Source of the DNA: DATBIS01 sp036556805
GTDB lineage: Bacteria; Actinomycetota; UBA4738; HRBIN12
NCBI GenBank assembly: GCA_036556805.1
Contig: DATBIS010000008.1
Span: 1-22,438 of the forward strand
Direction of reading: 5' to 3'
Length of the DNA: 22,438 nucleotides
How positions within the stretch are numbered: position 1 is the first letter of the stretch; every line of letters starts with the position of its first letter. Below the pieces are notes generated by a model, which had not been told where the DNA came from, searched no databases, and was given only the letters and a program-made list of their open reading frames with translations. Position numbers and translations under genes: made by a program. This document shows positions 6,668 through 14,897 of the stretch, one piece after another.

Positions 6668-7827
6668 AGGTCCTCCACGGTCGTATCGACGTGGAGCTCG
6701 ACCGGCGCATGCGGCCGCTCCTCGTCCACGACCTCGAACCAGTAGCGCTGGGTTTGCACGTGGTACAGGCTGCCGGACTCCCCGGCCTCGAGGCCGACCG
6801 TCACGAAGTACCGCCCGGGGACGAGCGCGACCTCGCGGATCGTGAAGCGCACGCGCTTCTTGTGCCGGATGAGGCCGATCGGCTCGCGGCCGTCCACGAT
6901 CGGGTAGTTCGCAGAGTCGAGCACCTGGAACGACGCGATGAGATCGGAGACCTCGCGGTTCGCCTTCGCGTCGACCTGGATCGTGAAGCTCTCTCCCGCG
7001 CGTACCGGACGCGACGTGGAGCCGTCCTCCCGGATCAGCTCCACCTCGGCGAGCTCGACCTCCTTCGTGCCTTCCTCGGGCACGAACGCGGGATCCTTGC
7101 GCAGCAAGACGTACCGGAGCTCGCGCACGACGTCGAGCGGTGCACCCTTCGCGTAGAGCTCCCCATGATCGAGCATCACCGCGCGGTCGCACACCTGCCG
7201 CACGGTATCGAGCGCGTGGGTCACGAGCACGATCGTCCGGCCCTCCTGCTGGAAGCCGCGGATCCGCGCGAGGCACTTTGCCTGGAAGGCCTCGTCGCCC
7301 ACCGCGAGCACCTCGTCCACCAGCAAGATCTCGGGATCGACGTGCACCGCGATCGCGAACCCGAGCCGCACGAGCATGCCCGACGAGTAGAACTTCACCT
7401 GGTTGTCCATGAAGTCTTCGATCTCCGCGAACTCCACGATGTCGCGGTAGACGCGATCCGTGTCCTTCCGCGACAGCCCGAGGAACGACGCGTTGAGGTA
7501 GACGTTCTCGCGCCCGGTGAGCTCCGGGTGGAAGCCCGCGCCGAGCTCGAGCAGAGCGGCGAGCCGGCCCCGGCATCGCACGATGCCCTCGGTGGGCCGC
7601 AGGATGCCGGCGATCACCTTGAGCAGGGTGGTCTTGCCCGAGCCGTTGTGGCCGATGAGCCCGAGCGACTCGCCCTCGCGCACCTCGAAGGTCACGTCGC
7701 GCAGCGCCCAGAACTCCTCCGCGCGAGCGCGCGAGGTGATGAGGCGGGCCTTCAGCGACGACGGCTTCTCGCGATACAGCCGGAATCGCTTCGAGACATG
7801 GGCGATCTCGATCGCGGCGTCGGCCAT
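6664..7827 (-). CDS. wzt: ABC transporter ATPase Wzt for polysaccharide export, with C-terminal carbohydrate-binding domain
   Basis: Predicted 387 residues. The nucleotide-binding domain (1-240) has Walker A GHNGSGKTT (59-67), the signature YSSGM (147-151), Walker B ILLVDE (167-172) and the switch histidine H204. LLELGAGFHPELTGREN marks the teichoic acid/O-antigen exporter branch (TagH/Wzt). The extra C-terminal domain (about 255-368) fits Wzt_C, the beta-sandwich that in E. coli O8/O9a recognises the capped non-reducing end of the glycan. Its presence suggests export only of finished, end-modified chains. Partner permease is the gene just upstream (7-bp gap). GGAGGAG lies about 13 nt before the ATG at 7827. 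Confidence 0.92.
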   Translation of the reverse strand: MADAAIEIAHVSKRFRLYREKPSSLKARLITSRARAEEFWALRDVTFEVREGESLGLIGHNGSGKTTLLKVIAGILRPTEGIVRCRGRLAALLELGAGFHPELTGRENVYLNASFLGLSRKDTDRVYRDIVEFAEIEDFMDNQVKFYSSGMLVRLGFAIAVHVDPEILLVDEVLAVGDEAFQAKCLARIRGFQQEGRTIVLVTHALDTVRQVCDRAVMLDHGELYAKGAPLDVVRELRYVLLRKDPAFVPEEGTKEVELAEVELIREDGSTSRPVRAGESFTIQVDAKANREVSDLIASFQVLDSANYPIVDGREPIGLIRHKKRVRFTIREVALVPGRYFVTVGLEAGESGSLYHVQTQRYWFEVVDEERPHAPVELHVDTTVEDL

Positions 7828-7834
7828 GGCGCTG

Positions 7835-8707
7835 CTACAGCTCCTCCGCGAAGTCGCCGGACAGATGGAAGAAGCGGCGCCACGTGTAGGCGAGCAGCAG
7901 GAGCGACGCCGCGAGCATCAGCAGCAACATGCCGGCGAGCCACGCCGTGGAGACGTTGGGCAGCACGTCGACGCCGTCGGCCGACACGAGGCCGTAGAGC
8001 GCGCGCTGGAATCCGAACACGATCGTTGCGAGCGGGTTCAGGAGGAACGCGACCCAGAGGGCGTCGGACTTGCCGGTGAGGTACTGCTCGACGAGTGCGC
8101 CCGGATACACGATCGGCGTCAGCCAGAACCAGACCAGCAACGCGAGGTTCACCAGGTGCTGCACGTCGCGATAGCGCACGTTGAGGCCGGCGACCCAGAA
8201 CGTCATCGCGGTCGTGAACACGAGCAGGGTGAGGATCGCGATCGGGTAGAGCCAGATCGTCGCGAGGTGGAAGCCGTAGCCCGAGGCCACGATGAACACG
8301 AGCAGCACCGCCGACTGCAGCACGAAGTCGACGAGCGTCACCCCGACCGCGGCGAGGGGCAGGATCTCGCGTGGGAAGTACACCTTCTTCACGAGGTTCG
8401 CGTTGTCGACGACCGAGTGCGCGCCCTGCAGGAGCGCGTTGCTGAACAGGTTCCACGCGAGCAGTCCCGACAGCAGGTACACCGGATAGCTCGGGAGGTT
8501 GTTCCTCGTGACGATCACGACGAAGGAGAACACCGCAAGGAACACGACGGGATTGAGCAGCGACCACACGGCGCCGAGCACCGACGCCGTGTACTTGACC
8601 TTTAGGTCCTTTCGGATGAGGTTCAGCAGGATCTCGCGGTACGAGGCGAGCTCGCGGATCCGGCCGGCGACGCGAAGCCTCGGTTCCTCCGACGTTCGTT
8701 CGATCAC
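7835..8707 (-). CDS. wzm: ABC transporter permease Wzm for polysaccharide export
   Basis: Predicted 290 residues, ABC-2 membrane family, about six transmembrane helices. LIRKDLKVKYTASVLGAVWS (30-49) is the classic N-terminal amphipathic block before helix 1. NANLVKKVYFPREILP (102-117) and RYRDVQH (178-184) are the conserved cytoplasmic loops of TagG/Wzm-type permeases, and WLTPIVYP sits at 195-202. It forms the channel energised by Wzt. The start is GTG 8707; no good Shine-Dalgarno sequence is seen directly before it, and no better in-frame start exists. An 87-bp gap separates it from the upstream glycosyltransferase, leaving room for its own promoter. Confidence 0.92.
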   Translation of the reverse strand: MIERTSEEPRLRVAGRIRELASYREILLNLIRKDLKVKYTASVLGAVWSLLNPVVFLAVFSFVVIVTRNNLPSYPVYLLSGLLAWNLFSNALLQGAHSVVDNANLVKKVYFPREILPLAAVGVTLVDFVLQSAVLLVFIVASGYGFHLATIWLYPIAILTLLVFTTAMTFWVAGLNVRYRDVQHLVNLALLVWFWLTPIVYPGALVEQYLTGKSDALWVAFLLNPLATIVFGFQRALYGLVSADGVDVLPNVSTAWLAGMLLLMLAASLLLLAYTWRRFFHLSGDFAEEL

Positions 8708-8767
8708 GGTGGCGGCGATGGCGGCGGCTCCTCGTTCGCTCGAAAGGTGCAGGTCAGGCCGGTTGCG

Positions 8768-8773
8768 AGTCTA
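8768..8773 (-). promoter_or_regulatory. Possible -10 box for the wzm-wzt gene run
   Basis: TAGACT on the minus strand in the 87-bp gap upstream of wzm, inside an AT-richer patch (around GTTGTTAGACT). The region 17 bp further up (GAGGTT) is a poor -35 match, so confidence is low. Confidence 0.3.
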
Positions 8774-8794
8774 ACAACGGCCTCGCGCCGAACC

Positions 8795-10153
8795 TCAGAG
8801 GTTCTCCGACGTTTGCGCGAACGAGGCGAGCGCGCGCGCGTACGACAGGCCGTACCCCCTCGCGAGCAGCGACTCGTCGACGCCCACGTCGGCGAGCGAG
8901 CCGGCCCAGCGCGCCGCGGCGGCGCGCGCGGGATCCCGGACGAGCGCGAGGGTGTGCTCGATCGCCTCCTCGTAGCCCCGCGCGGTGGCCTCCGATTCGC
9001 GGAGCCTCCGCACGTGGTCGGCGGCGGCCGCGCCGATGCGTGCGCGCTGGTCCGGATCCTCGGCGAGCGTGCGGATCGCGACGGCGAGCTCGTGAGGGTC
9101 GGTCGGACCGGCCGCCACGCGACGCACGAGGTCGTCGGGGACGTCGAGGTAGGTGCCGGTCGCCGACACGATCGTCGGACGGCCGGCCTGCATCGCGCGT
9201 GCGAGCGACCCGCTCACCTCGCCGCGATGCGGATGACGCAGGTCGGTGACGACGTCCGCGGCGAAGAGCCAGCCGCGGAAGTCGGCGTCGGACACGTCGG
9301 CGAGAAGCGCGGCGCGCGCACCGAGTCGCGCCGCATCGACCATGCGCTCGACGTCGACCCCCCTGATGCGCCGACCCACGAGCGCAACCTTCACGGAGGC
9401 CTCCAGGTGCGCCACCGCGGCGAGGACGGCCTCGAGCTGCTTCGCGCCGTTCAGGTCGCCCGCCGCCACCACGAGCACGTCGCCGTCGCGCACGTCGATG
9501 CGCGCGCGAAGCTCGTCGCGTCGCAGCGCCGCCGCGCGCATCGCCTCCTCGGTTTCCACGACAGGATGGGGGACGACGAACACCGGCGTACGGCATCCGA
9601 TGCCATCGAGGTATCGACGGCAGAAGTCGCTGTGCACGATCAGCCCACGAGACGAGCGCACGACCTGCCCGCACCAGGGATCCCGAAGCGGCTCGTCCAC
9701 CGGGAGGCGCGATCCGTCGAGGCGTGACCGGAGCCTCGCGGCCTCGCGCTCCGCGATGAACCCGTTCGCGTCGCCGCTCACCTTCAGGCCGCGCACGAAG
9801 TCGTCGAGCGCGAGGTCGTGCAGCACGACCAGCCCGGGCTGGCGGCATGCGAACCGGTAGATGTCCTGGTGGAACTCGAGGTTGTTCCCGACGTGATAGA
9901 TCCCGAGCTGGTACCAGGGCACGAGGCCTTCGTGCTTCGGCTCGATCGGCCACGCGACGTCGACCCGGCGACGGTCGAGGAACCCGATCCGGCGGAGGCC
10001 GGCGAGCACGGCCGCGGAGTAGGTCGCCACCCCCGTCGGGGCCGGCGGCAGCGGGGCGAAGTAACCGAGCCGAGGGTGCGCGATCGAGTCCCACACGCGG
10101 CGGCGCCGTGAGCGCGCCGCGAGGGCACCGGTGATCGATCTCGCCAGGGTCAA
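8795..10153 (-). CDS. GT4-family glycosyltransferase (TTG start)
   Basis: Predicted 452 residues, GT-B fold. APTGVATYSAAVLAGL (38-53) is the N-terminal glycine loop. HDLALDDFVRG, GLIVHSDFCRR and VPHPV mark the acceptor domain. VVAAGDLNGAKQLEAVLAAV (about 228-247) and HRGEVSGSLARAMQAGRP (309-326) mark the donor site, with E312 as the first glutamate of the motif while the second is replaced. The chosen start is TTG at 10153: it lies 4 bp after the TAG of the preceding gene and has GGAG about 8 nt upstream. No ATG or GTG fits better; the next candidate, a GTG at residue 20, would trim the basic leader. Likely adds a sugar to the exported polymer. Acceptor and donor unknown. Confidence 0.85.
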   Translation of the reverse strand: MTLARSITGALAARSRRRRVWDSIAHPRLGYFAPLPPAPTGVATYSAAVLAGLRRIGFLDRRRVDVAWPIEPKHEGLVPWYQLGIYHVGNNLEFHQDIYRFACRQPGLVVLHDLALDDFVRGLKVSGDANGFIAEREAARLRSRLDGSRLPVDEPLRDPWCGQVVRSSRGLIVHSDFCRRYLDGIGCRTPVFVVPHPVVETEEAMRAAALRRDELRARIDVRDGDVLVVAAGDLNGAKQLEAVLAAVAHLEASVKVALVGRRIRGVDVERMVDAARLGARAALLADVSDADFRGWLFAADVVTDLRHPHRGEVSGSLARAMQAGRPTIVSATGTYLDVPDDLVRRVAAGPTDPHELAVAIRTLAEDPDQRARIGAAAADHVRRLRESEATARGYEEAIEHTLALVRDPARAAAARWAGSLADVGVDESLLARGYGLSYARALASFAQTSENL

Positions 10154-10157
10154 GCCG

Positions 10158-11207
10158 CTACTCCGTGAGCCGCGCGACGATCTCGGACCAGCCCGGGACG
10201 CGTTCGCGAAGGACGGCGGCGCCCGCCTCCCCCAACCGCCGCGCCAGCTGGTGGTCCCCGGCGAGGCGATCGAAGGCCTCGGCGACGCGGCGTGGATCCG
10301 GTTCGACGACGAGGCCGGTTCGTCCGTCGGTCACGAACTCGAGCGGCCCGCCGGAGTCGGTGTTCGTGACGACCGGCCGGCGGGCCGCGAAGCCTTCAAT
10401 CGTGCCGTACCCGTAGTCCTCGTCGAAGGGCCCGTACGAGACCGCGAGCGCCCCGAGGTAGAGCTCGTGCAGCCGTTCGTCGGGAGGGCCGATCTCGAAC
10501 GACACGCGGTCCTCGAGCCCGTGCCGCCGGGCGAGCTCGCGCAGCGCGGGCTCGTCCGGGCCGCGCCCGACGAGCACCAGACGGACGTCGCCCCGCACGT
10601 GGCGCATCGCTTCGATCACGAGCGACTGGCGCTTCAAGCCTTCCATACGACCGGCCAGCAGGACGTAGTCACCGTAGGGACCGGGATCCCTCCGCTGCAA
10701 CGCTTCCGCGATCGGCGACAGGTGGTAGAGCGGTTCGCTCGGCAACCGGAGCGACGCCCAGAGTCGGCGTTGCACGTTCGCGGAGTTCGTGAAGATGCGC
10801 TTGGCTTCGCCGAGCGCCAGCCGATCGGCGCGACGGATCATGTCGCGCACGGCCGGGCCCTCCTCCTGCAGCGACAGGTCGCCGAACTCCGGGTGGTTCC
10901 ACAGCTCGTACGCGGAACGATGCTGATGGATGAGCCAGACGATCTTGCGCTCGTGGCGCACGAGATACGACGGGAACTTCAGCGCCACGACCGCGTCGAC
11001 CTTCAGCCCGTTCGACTCGCTGATGTCGTAGCTCCGCCACACGGCCATCTGATGCACGATCTCCGACGCGGGATACCAGTTGCCGGCGATCGTGACGAGC
11101 TCCGCCTCGTGCCCCTCGGCGCGGAGCGCCGTCACGAGCGCTTCCGCGTGGGTCTCCGCGCCGCCCCGTACGAAGGGCGACTGCGGATGGCAGACGGCGA
11201 TCCTCAC
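10158..11207 (-). CDS. GT4-family glycosyltransferase
   Basis: Predicted 349 residues. SPFVRGGAETHAEALVTAL (10-28) holds the GGAE glycine loop for nucleotide-sugar phosphate binding. LLAGRMEGLKRQSLVIEAM (183-201) carries the conserved Gly-Arg and Lys. E263 to E271 (EDYGYGTIE) is the E-x7-E donor motif, followed by GFAARRPVVTNTDSGG. LIHQHRSAYELW (92-103) recalls actinobacterial WbaZ-like or mannosyltransferase-like enzymes. The GTG at 11207 is one base after the TGA of the methyltransferase gene, so it belongs to the same transcript. Linkage and sugar cannot be read from sequence. Confidence 0.88.
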   Translation of the reverse strand: MRIAVCHPQSPFVRGGAETHAEALVTALRAEGHEAELVTIAGNWYPASEIVHQMAVWRSYDISESNGLKVDAVVALKFPSYLVRHERKIVWLIHQHRSAYELWNHPEFGDLSLQEEGPAVRDMIRRADRLALGEAKRIFTNSANVQRRLWASLRLPSEPLYHLSPIAEALQRRDPGPYGDYVLLAGRMEGLKRQSLVIEAMRHVRGDVRLVLVGRGPDEPALRELARRHGLEDRVSFEIGPPDERLHELYLGALAVSYGPFDEDYGYGTIEGFAARRPVVTNTDSGGPLEFVTDGRTGLVVEPDPRRVAEAFDRLAGDHQLARRLGEAGAAVLRERVPGWSEIVARLTE

Positions 11208-11208
11208 C

Positions 11209-11874
11209 TCAGCGCCACGCGTGCACCGTGAAACGGCCGTCGACGATCGTCTCGGGATGCTTGCGCTCGAACCGCGAGAACCCGACCGTGCCGAGCATCG
11301 CCTCGACGGCCGCGGGGTTCGGGCCCCACCAGTTCGTCCAGTCGTCGTTCAGCTCGTTGTTCGGGTAGAAGATCATCGCGGGCTTCTCGAAGTCGACCAT
11401 GCCGACGTGCGTGTCGACGATCGCGAGCTCGCGCGTCACGCTCGCGACGCGCTCCAGCGCCAGCAGCGGGTGGCGCATGTGATACAGCACCCCGACGAAC
11501 AGCACGACGTCGAACGTGCCGACGCGCTCGGGCGAGAGATCCATCGGATCGATCTCGAGGCTTTCGACCTTGGAGTCGAGAGCCGCGTGCGCGAAGTCGA
11601 ACCCGTCCTTCGTCCCCCAGCCCTCGCCGCCCCAGCAGAACGAGTCGGTGGCGAGCACCCGCGTCGCGCCGCGCCGCTCGGCCTCGAACGAGAGAGCGCC
11701 GTCCCAAGCGCCGATGTCCAAGACCGACTTCCCCGTGAGATCCGCCGGGATCTCGAGCTGCGCGGTTCGCGCGGGCGTGTCGTCGACGCCCGGCGTGACG
11801 AGGCCGTGGCCGAGGTCGATCGTGTGATACCAGTTGACGTTCCCCATCCCGGTCTTGATCTCGTCGGCGTTCAT
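11209..11874 (-). CDS. SAM-dependent methyltransferase (DUF1698/CmoB-like fold)
   Basis: Predicted 221 residues, class I methyltransferase. Motif I is VLDIGAWDG (51-59) and D77 in RVLATDSF is the likely SAM ribose contact. DVVLFVGVLYHMRHPLLALERV is the motif IV-like block. WYHTIDLGHGLVTPG (15-29) is the segment shared with the CmoB tRNA-modifying branch, yet such domains are also common in polysaccharide loci. Here, between a coiled-coil gene (overlap ATGA) and a glycosyltransferase, modification of a glycan is far likelier than of tRNA. Capping the chain end is a specific possibility given the Wzt C-terminal domain. The alternative, tRNA wobble modification, would be odd in this setting. Confidence 0.82.
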   Translation of the reverse strand: MNADEIKTGMGNVNWYHTIDLGHGLVTPGVDDTPARTAQLEIPADLTGKSVLDIGAWDGALSFEAERRGATRVLATDSFCWGGEGWGTKDGFDFAHAALDSKVESLEIDPMDLSPERVGTFDVVLFVGVLYHMRHPLLALERVASVTRELAIVDTHVGMVDFEKPAMIFYPNNELNDDWTNWWGPNPAAVEAMLGTVGFSRFERKHPETIVDGRFTVHAWR

Positions 11875-12266
11875 CGCGAACCTCCTCGTTCGGGCGGATC
11901 CCCGTCGGTCGTCTGGCCGCCGAGCTGGTCGCGAAGGCTCGACACCTCGGCCTCCAGCCGCTGGACGCGTTCGGCGAGCACGGTCGTGAGCTCGGCGTGG
12001 TCGGCGAGCAACCGGTCGTACCTCCACGAGATCGGCCGGAAGAGCCGGAAGAGGCCGAGCTTCAGCCGGCGGCGCCAGGGTGAGGACGACGCGAGGTTCG
12101 CCTCGCCGGCGGGGATCCTCAGTCGTTCGTCGGCTCGAAGGAGCGCGGCGAGGTCGTGCAGCTCGTTTCGAACGTCGCCGGTGCTCATGCCGCCGCGTCG
12201 CGTCGCGTCCTCGGCCCAGTAGAGCTCGCGCGAGAGGTCGCGAAAGGCAGCATCGTCGCTGGTCAT
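11871..12266 (-). CDS. Small coiled-coil protein of the polysaccharide locus
   Basis: Predicted 131 residues with no enzyme motif. Residues 1-50 are helical and acidic, 62-80 form a basic, aromatic, amphipathic stretch (RRRLKLGLFRLFRPISWRY) suited to membrane-surface binding, 81-116 form a likely coiled coil (LLADHAELTTVLAERVQRLE), and the tail is polar. The layout resembles helical regions attached to methyltransferases and glycosyltransferases in actinobacterial glycan loci. Its stop overlaps the methyltransferase start, so the two are probably made together and may act as a pair. ATG 12266 is chosen because an extended -10 (TGC TACCCT) lies 8 nt upstream, fitting a leaderless mRNA; an in-frame ATG at 12284 would add six residues. 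Function not known. Confidence 0.65.
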   Translation of the reverse strand: MTSDDAAFRDLSRELYWAEDATRRGGMSTGDVRNELHDLAALLRADERLRIPAGEANLASSSPWRRRLKLGLFRLFRPISWRYDRLLADHAELTTVLAERVQRLEAEVSSLRDQLGGQTTDGDPPERGGSR

Positions 12267-12274
12267 CGGCACTG

Positions 12275-12283
12275 AGGGTAGCA
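12275..12283 (-). promoter_or_regulatory. Extended -10 promoter, probably leaderless
   Basis: TGC followed by TACCCT on the minus strand, 8 nt before the ATG at 12266. Transcription would start at or next to the A of the ATG. It would drive the coiled-coil, methyltransferase and two glycosyltransferase genes. Confidence 0.5.
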
Positions 12284-12327
12284 TCCGCCGTTCGGCCGCC
12301 CGGTGACGTTCGTGTGGAGAACGATGC

Positions 12328-13686
12328 TCAGTCGCCGGCGATCGGCGACGCGTCCACCGGGTTCACGCAGGTTCGCAGGGGCAGCGCGTCCGGGCGCCTC
12401 GGCTCCTGCGTGAAGTCGAAGTCGTACGAGAGATCGTGTGCGAGCCGGTCGCGGTCGGTGAGCTGCGTGAGACCCCAGTTGTCCTCGATGAACCGCAGCA
12501 CGCTCGAGAACTCCGCCTCCGTGTGATCGACGAACCCCGCCCTCGCGTACGAGCTGATCACGAGCATCGGCACGCGGATGCCGTACCCGAACGGGTCGAT
12601 CTGTCGCGGCGGCACGTGGTCGTAGAAGCCGCCCCAGTCGTCCCACGTGATGAAGATCGCCGTGTCCTTCCACGCGGGGCTCCGCATGATCGCGTTCACC
12701 ACGCGCGTGGTCCAGTTCTCACCCTGGCACATCGAGTGCTCCGGATGATCGGAGAGCTCGTGCGTGGGCGTCACCCACGTCACCGGCGCGAGACGCCCGT
12801 CCGCAACGTCCTGCTCGAACCCGTCCACGGGAAAGACGTGCTGGCCCCACTTCACGGGGTCGTCGCGATACCGCGCGATCGCCGCGTACGCGGACCAGAT
12901 GTAGCCGTTCTGCGTGTTCGACGCCGCGTAGTACGACCACGGAATGCGGGCGCCGTCGAGGAGGTCGCCCTCGGTGAGGAAGTCGAAGCACGGCGGCACC
13001 CGCTCCTCGTTGCCCTCGGAGTCCTCCACGACGACGAAGCCATCCGGGCCGATGTCGCATCCCCAGGACTTCGAGAAGCCCGCCTCGTTCAACACGGCCA
13101 CCTGTTCGAGCGGCTGTTCGGGATTCACGTGCGTGCCACCCGACGTCGCGGCGATCGTGAAGAGGTGGTTCGGGAACGAGGGGCCCTGGGCGCTCGCGTA
13201 GAAGTTGTCGGCCAGCACGTACTGCTCGGCCCAGTGCCAGTAGTTCGGGATGTCCTGGGGGAGAAACGCGGTATAGGCGTACCGGCGCGAGTTCGCCGAC
13301 TGGCTGAAGCCGTCCATCCGGCCGCCGTTGATCGCGGCGAGGCCCGAGTCGTAGGTATGCGGCAGATCGTGCGGCGTCTCGTCGACGGCCGGCGTGAGCG
13401 GCCGGATGACGCCCTTGTCCGAACCGTGCGCCGCTCCGTTCGCGCCGGGGAAGAGCCCGTAGAGGTTGTCGAAGCTCCGGTTCTCCTTGATGACGAACAC
13501 GACGTGCTTGATCGGCCACCGCGTCGAGAACGCGTCGGCGTCGACGACGGGCGGCCGTCCAGCCGGATCCGCGGTGGGGATCGGCGGTGGTCCCGGGGAC
13601 GTGCAGGCGCCGGCGAGGAGCCACGACGACAGGACGAAGCGCACGACCACGCGGAAACCGGCTCGCTCGGCGGCCACGGGCCTCAT
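12328..13686 (-). CDS. Secreted phosphoesterase (phospholipase C/acid phosphatase family), probable lipoprotein
   Basis: Predicted 452 residues. The N-terminus has a hydrophobic segment ending in LLAGAC (C28), so it is probably exported and perhaps lipid-anchored. The body matches the phosphoesterase family that includes bacterial phospholipases C and AcpA-type acid phosphatases: HVVFVIKENRSFDNLYG (61-77) with the ENRSFD metal and nucleophile region, GPSFPNHLF, and ITWDDWGGFYDHVPP in the C-terminal half. Substrates in the family range from phospholipids to phosphosugars; which applies here is open. It sits inside the glycan locus, 12 bp after a GT4 gene, so trimming of a phosphate-containing glycan or of a lipid carrier is conceivable. 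ATG 13686 has a TAGGTT box 9 nt before it. Confidence 0.85.
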   Translation of the reverse strand: MRPVAAERAGFRVVVRFVLSSWLLAGACTSPGPPPIPTADPAGRPPVVDADAFSTRWPIKHVVFVIKENRSFDNLYGLFPGANGAAHGSDKGVIRPLTPAVDETPHDLPHTYDSGLAAINGGRMDGFSQSANSRRYAYTAFLPQDIPNYWHWAEQYVLADNFYASAQGPSFPNHLFTIAATSGGTHVNPEQPLEQVAVLNEAGFSKSWGCDIGPDGFVVVEDSEGNEERVPPCFDFLTEGDLLDGARIPWSYYAASNTQNGYIWSAYAAIARYRDDPVKWGQHVFPVDGFEQDVADGRLAPVTWVTPTHELSDHPEHSMCQGENWTTRVVNAIMRSPAWKDTAIFITWDDWGGFYDHVPPRQIDPFGYGIRVPMLVISSYARAGFVDHTEAEFSSVLRFIEDNWGLTQLTDRDRLAHDLSYDFDFTQEPRRPDALPLRTCVNPVDASPIAGD

Positions 13687-13695
13687 GCGCGGCTG

Positions 13696-13701
13696 AACCT
13701 A
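13696..13701 (-). promoter_or_regulatory. Possible -10 box just before the phosphoesterase start
   Basis: TAGGTT on the minus strand, 9 nt before ATG 13686, overlapping the stop codon of the upstream GT4 gene. If used, the transcript would have a leader of only about 1-3 nt. Confidence 0.35.
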
Positions 13702-14853
13702 CCCGAGGTCGGCCGGCACCACACGGTGCAGGGCCGCGGCGGTCGCCCGCGCAGTGGCCTCCCACGTGAAGCTCGCCACGCGCGCGTGCCCGGCGGCGCG
13801 CAAGACGTTGCGGAGGTCCTCGTCGTCGAAGAGCCTCGCGAGTTCCTTGCCGATCGCGACGGGATCGTCGGGGTCGACGAGCACCGCGGCATCGCCCGCC
13901 ACCTCGGGGAGCGAGGAGACGTTCGACGCGAGCACCGGGACCCCCGCGGCGAATCCCTCGAGCACGGGGAACCCGAACCCCTCGTACCGTGACGGGTACG
14001 CCACGACGGTCGCACCGGTGAGCAGCGCCACCTTGTCGGCGTCGCCGACGTAGCCGGTGCGTGTGACGCGGCCGCCCACCCCCGGAGGGAGACCTTCGAT
14101 CGCCCTGTCGAGCCGCTCCGCTGCCGCGGGATCCCACCGTACGGGTCCGCCGGCGATCACCAGCTTGGCCGGCGCCGGCACCTCTTGGAACGCCCGAACC
14201 AACGTCTCGAGGTTCTTGCGCGACTCGAGCGCGCCGAGGAACAGCGCGTAGGGCGCCTCCCCGACCCCGAACGCCCGCCGGGCGCGTGCGACCTCCGGGA
14301 GCGGCGCCGGGTGGAAGTCGTGGGCGTCCAGGCCGTGGTGGATCGCGGCGACGCGGGCCGGGTCCACCGCGTAGAGGTCGAGGAGGTCGCGTCTCGTCGC
14401 GTCGCTCGGGACGATCACGACCTCGGCCCGGGCCAGACCCTCCTCGAACCGCTGGGTCCACCTCGGACCGTGGTGCGGCGCGGACTCCGGAAACAGGCGG
14501 AACGCGAGGTCGTGCACCACGAGCGCGACGCGTCGGGACGTCGGCGGCGACACGAAGTTCGTGGCGAGCAGGACGTCGAACTCGCTCGTGAGCCACTCGA
14601 CCCGCGGCAGCCCCACCCGCCACGCGACCGCGTGGTACAGGCGCGACGGGACGCGAGTCGCTCGCTCCGCGAGATTTGCGACGTCGGGGAAGAACCGACG
14701 CGGGCGGAGCGCTCCGCGCGCGTGGAGGTACCACGCCGCGTAGCGCCCCTCGGGATCGGCCGCGGGCAGATGGCGGACGATCTGCCGGACGTAGTGTCCG
14801 ACCCCCGTCGGCCGAGGATCGAGAGCCGGCCGCGCGTCGATGAGGACCCTCAT
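13699..14853 (-). CDS. GT4-family glycosyltransferase (mannosyltransferase-like)
   Basis: Predicted 384 residues, a complete GT-B enzyme. RPTGVGHYVRQIV (14-26) is the N-terminal glycine loop, VVHDLAFRLFPE (112-123) the acceptor-side strand, LGALESRKNLETLVRAF (206-222) the donor-side Arg-Lys block, and SRYEGFGFPVLEGFAAG (288-304) the E-x7-E motif with E291 and E299. The pattern is the one common in GDP-mannose-dependent alpha-mannosyltransferases, which agrees with a GDP-mannose pyrophosphorylase at the other end of the locus; donor identity remains inference. It starts at ATG 14853 with GAGG about 11 nt upstream. Confidence 0.9.
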   Translation of the reverse strand: MRVLIDARPALDPRPTGVGHYVRQIVRHLPAADPEGRYAAWYLHARGALRPRRFFPDVANLAERATRVPSRLYHAVAWRVGLPRVEWLTSEFDVLLATNFVSPPTSRRVALVVHDLAFRLFPESAPHHGPRWTQRFEEGLARAEVVIVPSDATRRDLLDLYAVDPARVAAIHHGLDAHDFHPAPLPEVARARRAFGVGEAPYALFLGALESRKNLETLVRAFQEVPAPAKLVIAGGPVRWDPAAAERLDRAIEGLPPGVGGRVTRTGYVGDADKVALLTGATVVAYPSRYEGFGFPVLEGFAAGVPVLASNVSSLPEVAGDAAVLVDPDDPVAIGKELARLFDDEDLRNVLRAAGHARVASFTWEATARATAAALHRVVPADLG

Positions 14854-14877
14854 GCGCGCGACCGCACCTCGCGGAAG

Positions 14878-14897
14878 CCCGGGACGCTACGACCGGG
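14878..14897 (-). promoter_or_regulatory. Putative promoter/operator upstream of the GT4 gene
   Basis: A TAGCGT -10-like box (minus strand, 14884-14889) lies 30 nt before ATG 14853 and is framed by a short inverted repeat, CCCGG (14878-14882) and CCGGG (14893-14897). The repeat may be chance in such GC-rich DNA. The rest of the 131-bp gap to the LCP gene shows no clear terminator. Confidence 0.3.

Noticed and set aside
6652..8605. Long plus-strand frames opposite wzt and wzm
   Set aside because: Antisense shadows; the minus strand has full ABC transporter motifs over the same span.
13767..13782. CACGCGCGCGTG palindrome in a GT4 gene
   Set aside because: Alternating CG run from codon bias; no regulatory context.
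14705..14718. 14-bp perfect palindrome GCGGAGCGCTCCGC in a GT4 gene
   Set aside because: Seven base pairs per arm without a loop is common by chance at this GC content and lies in the middle of a normal coding region.
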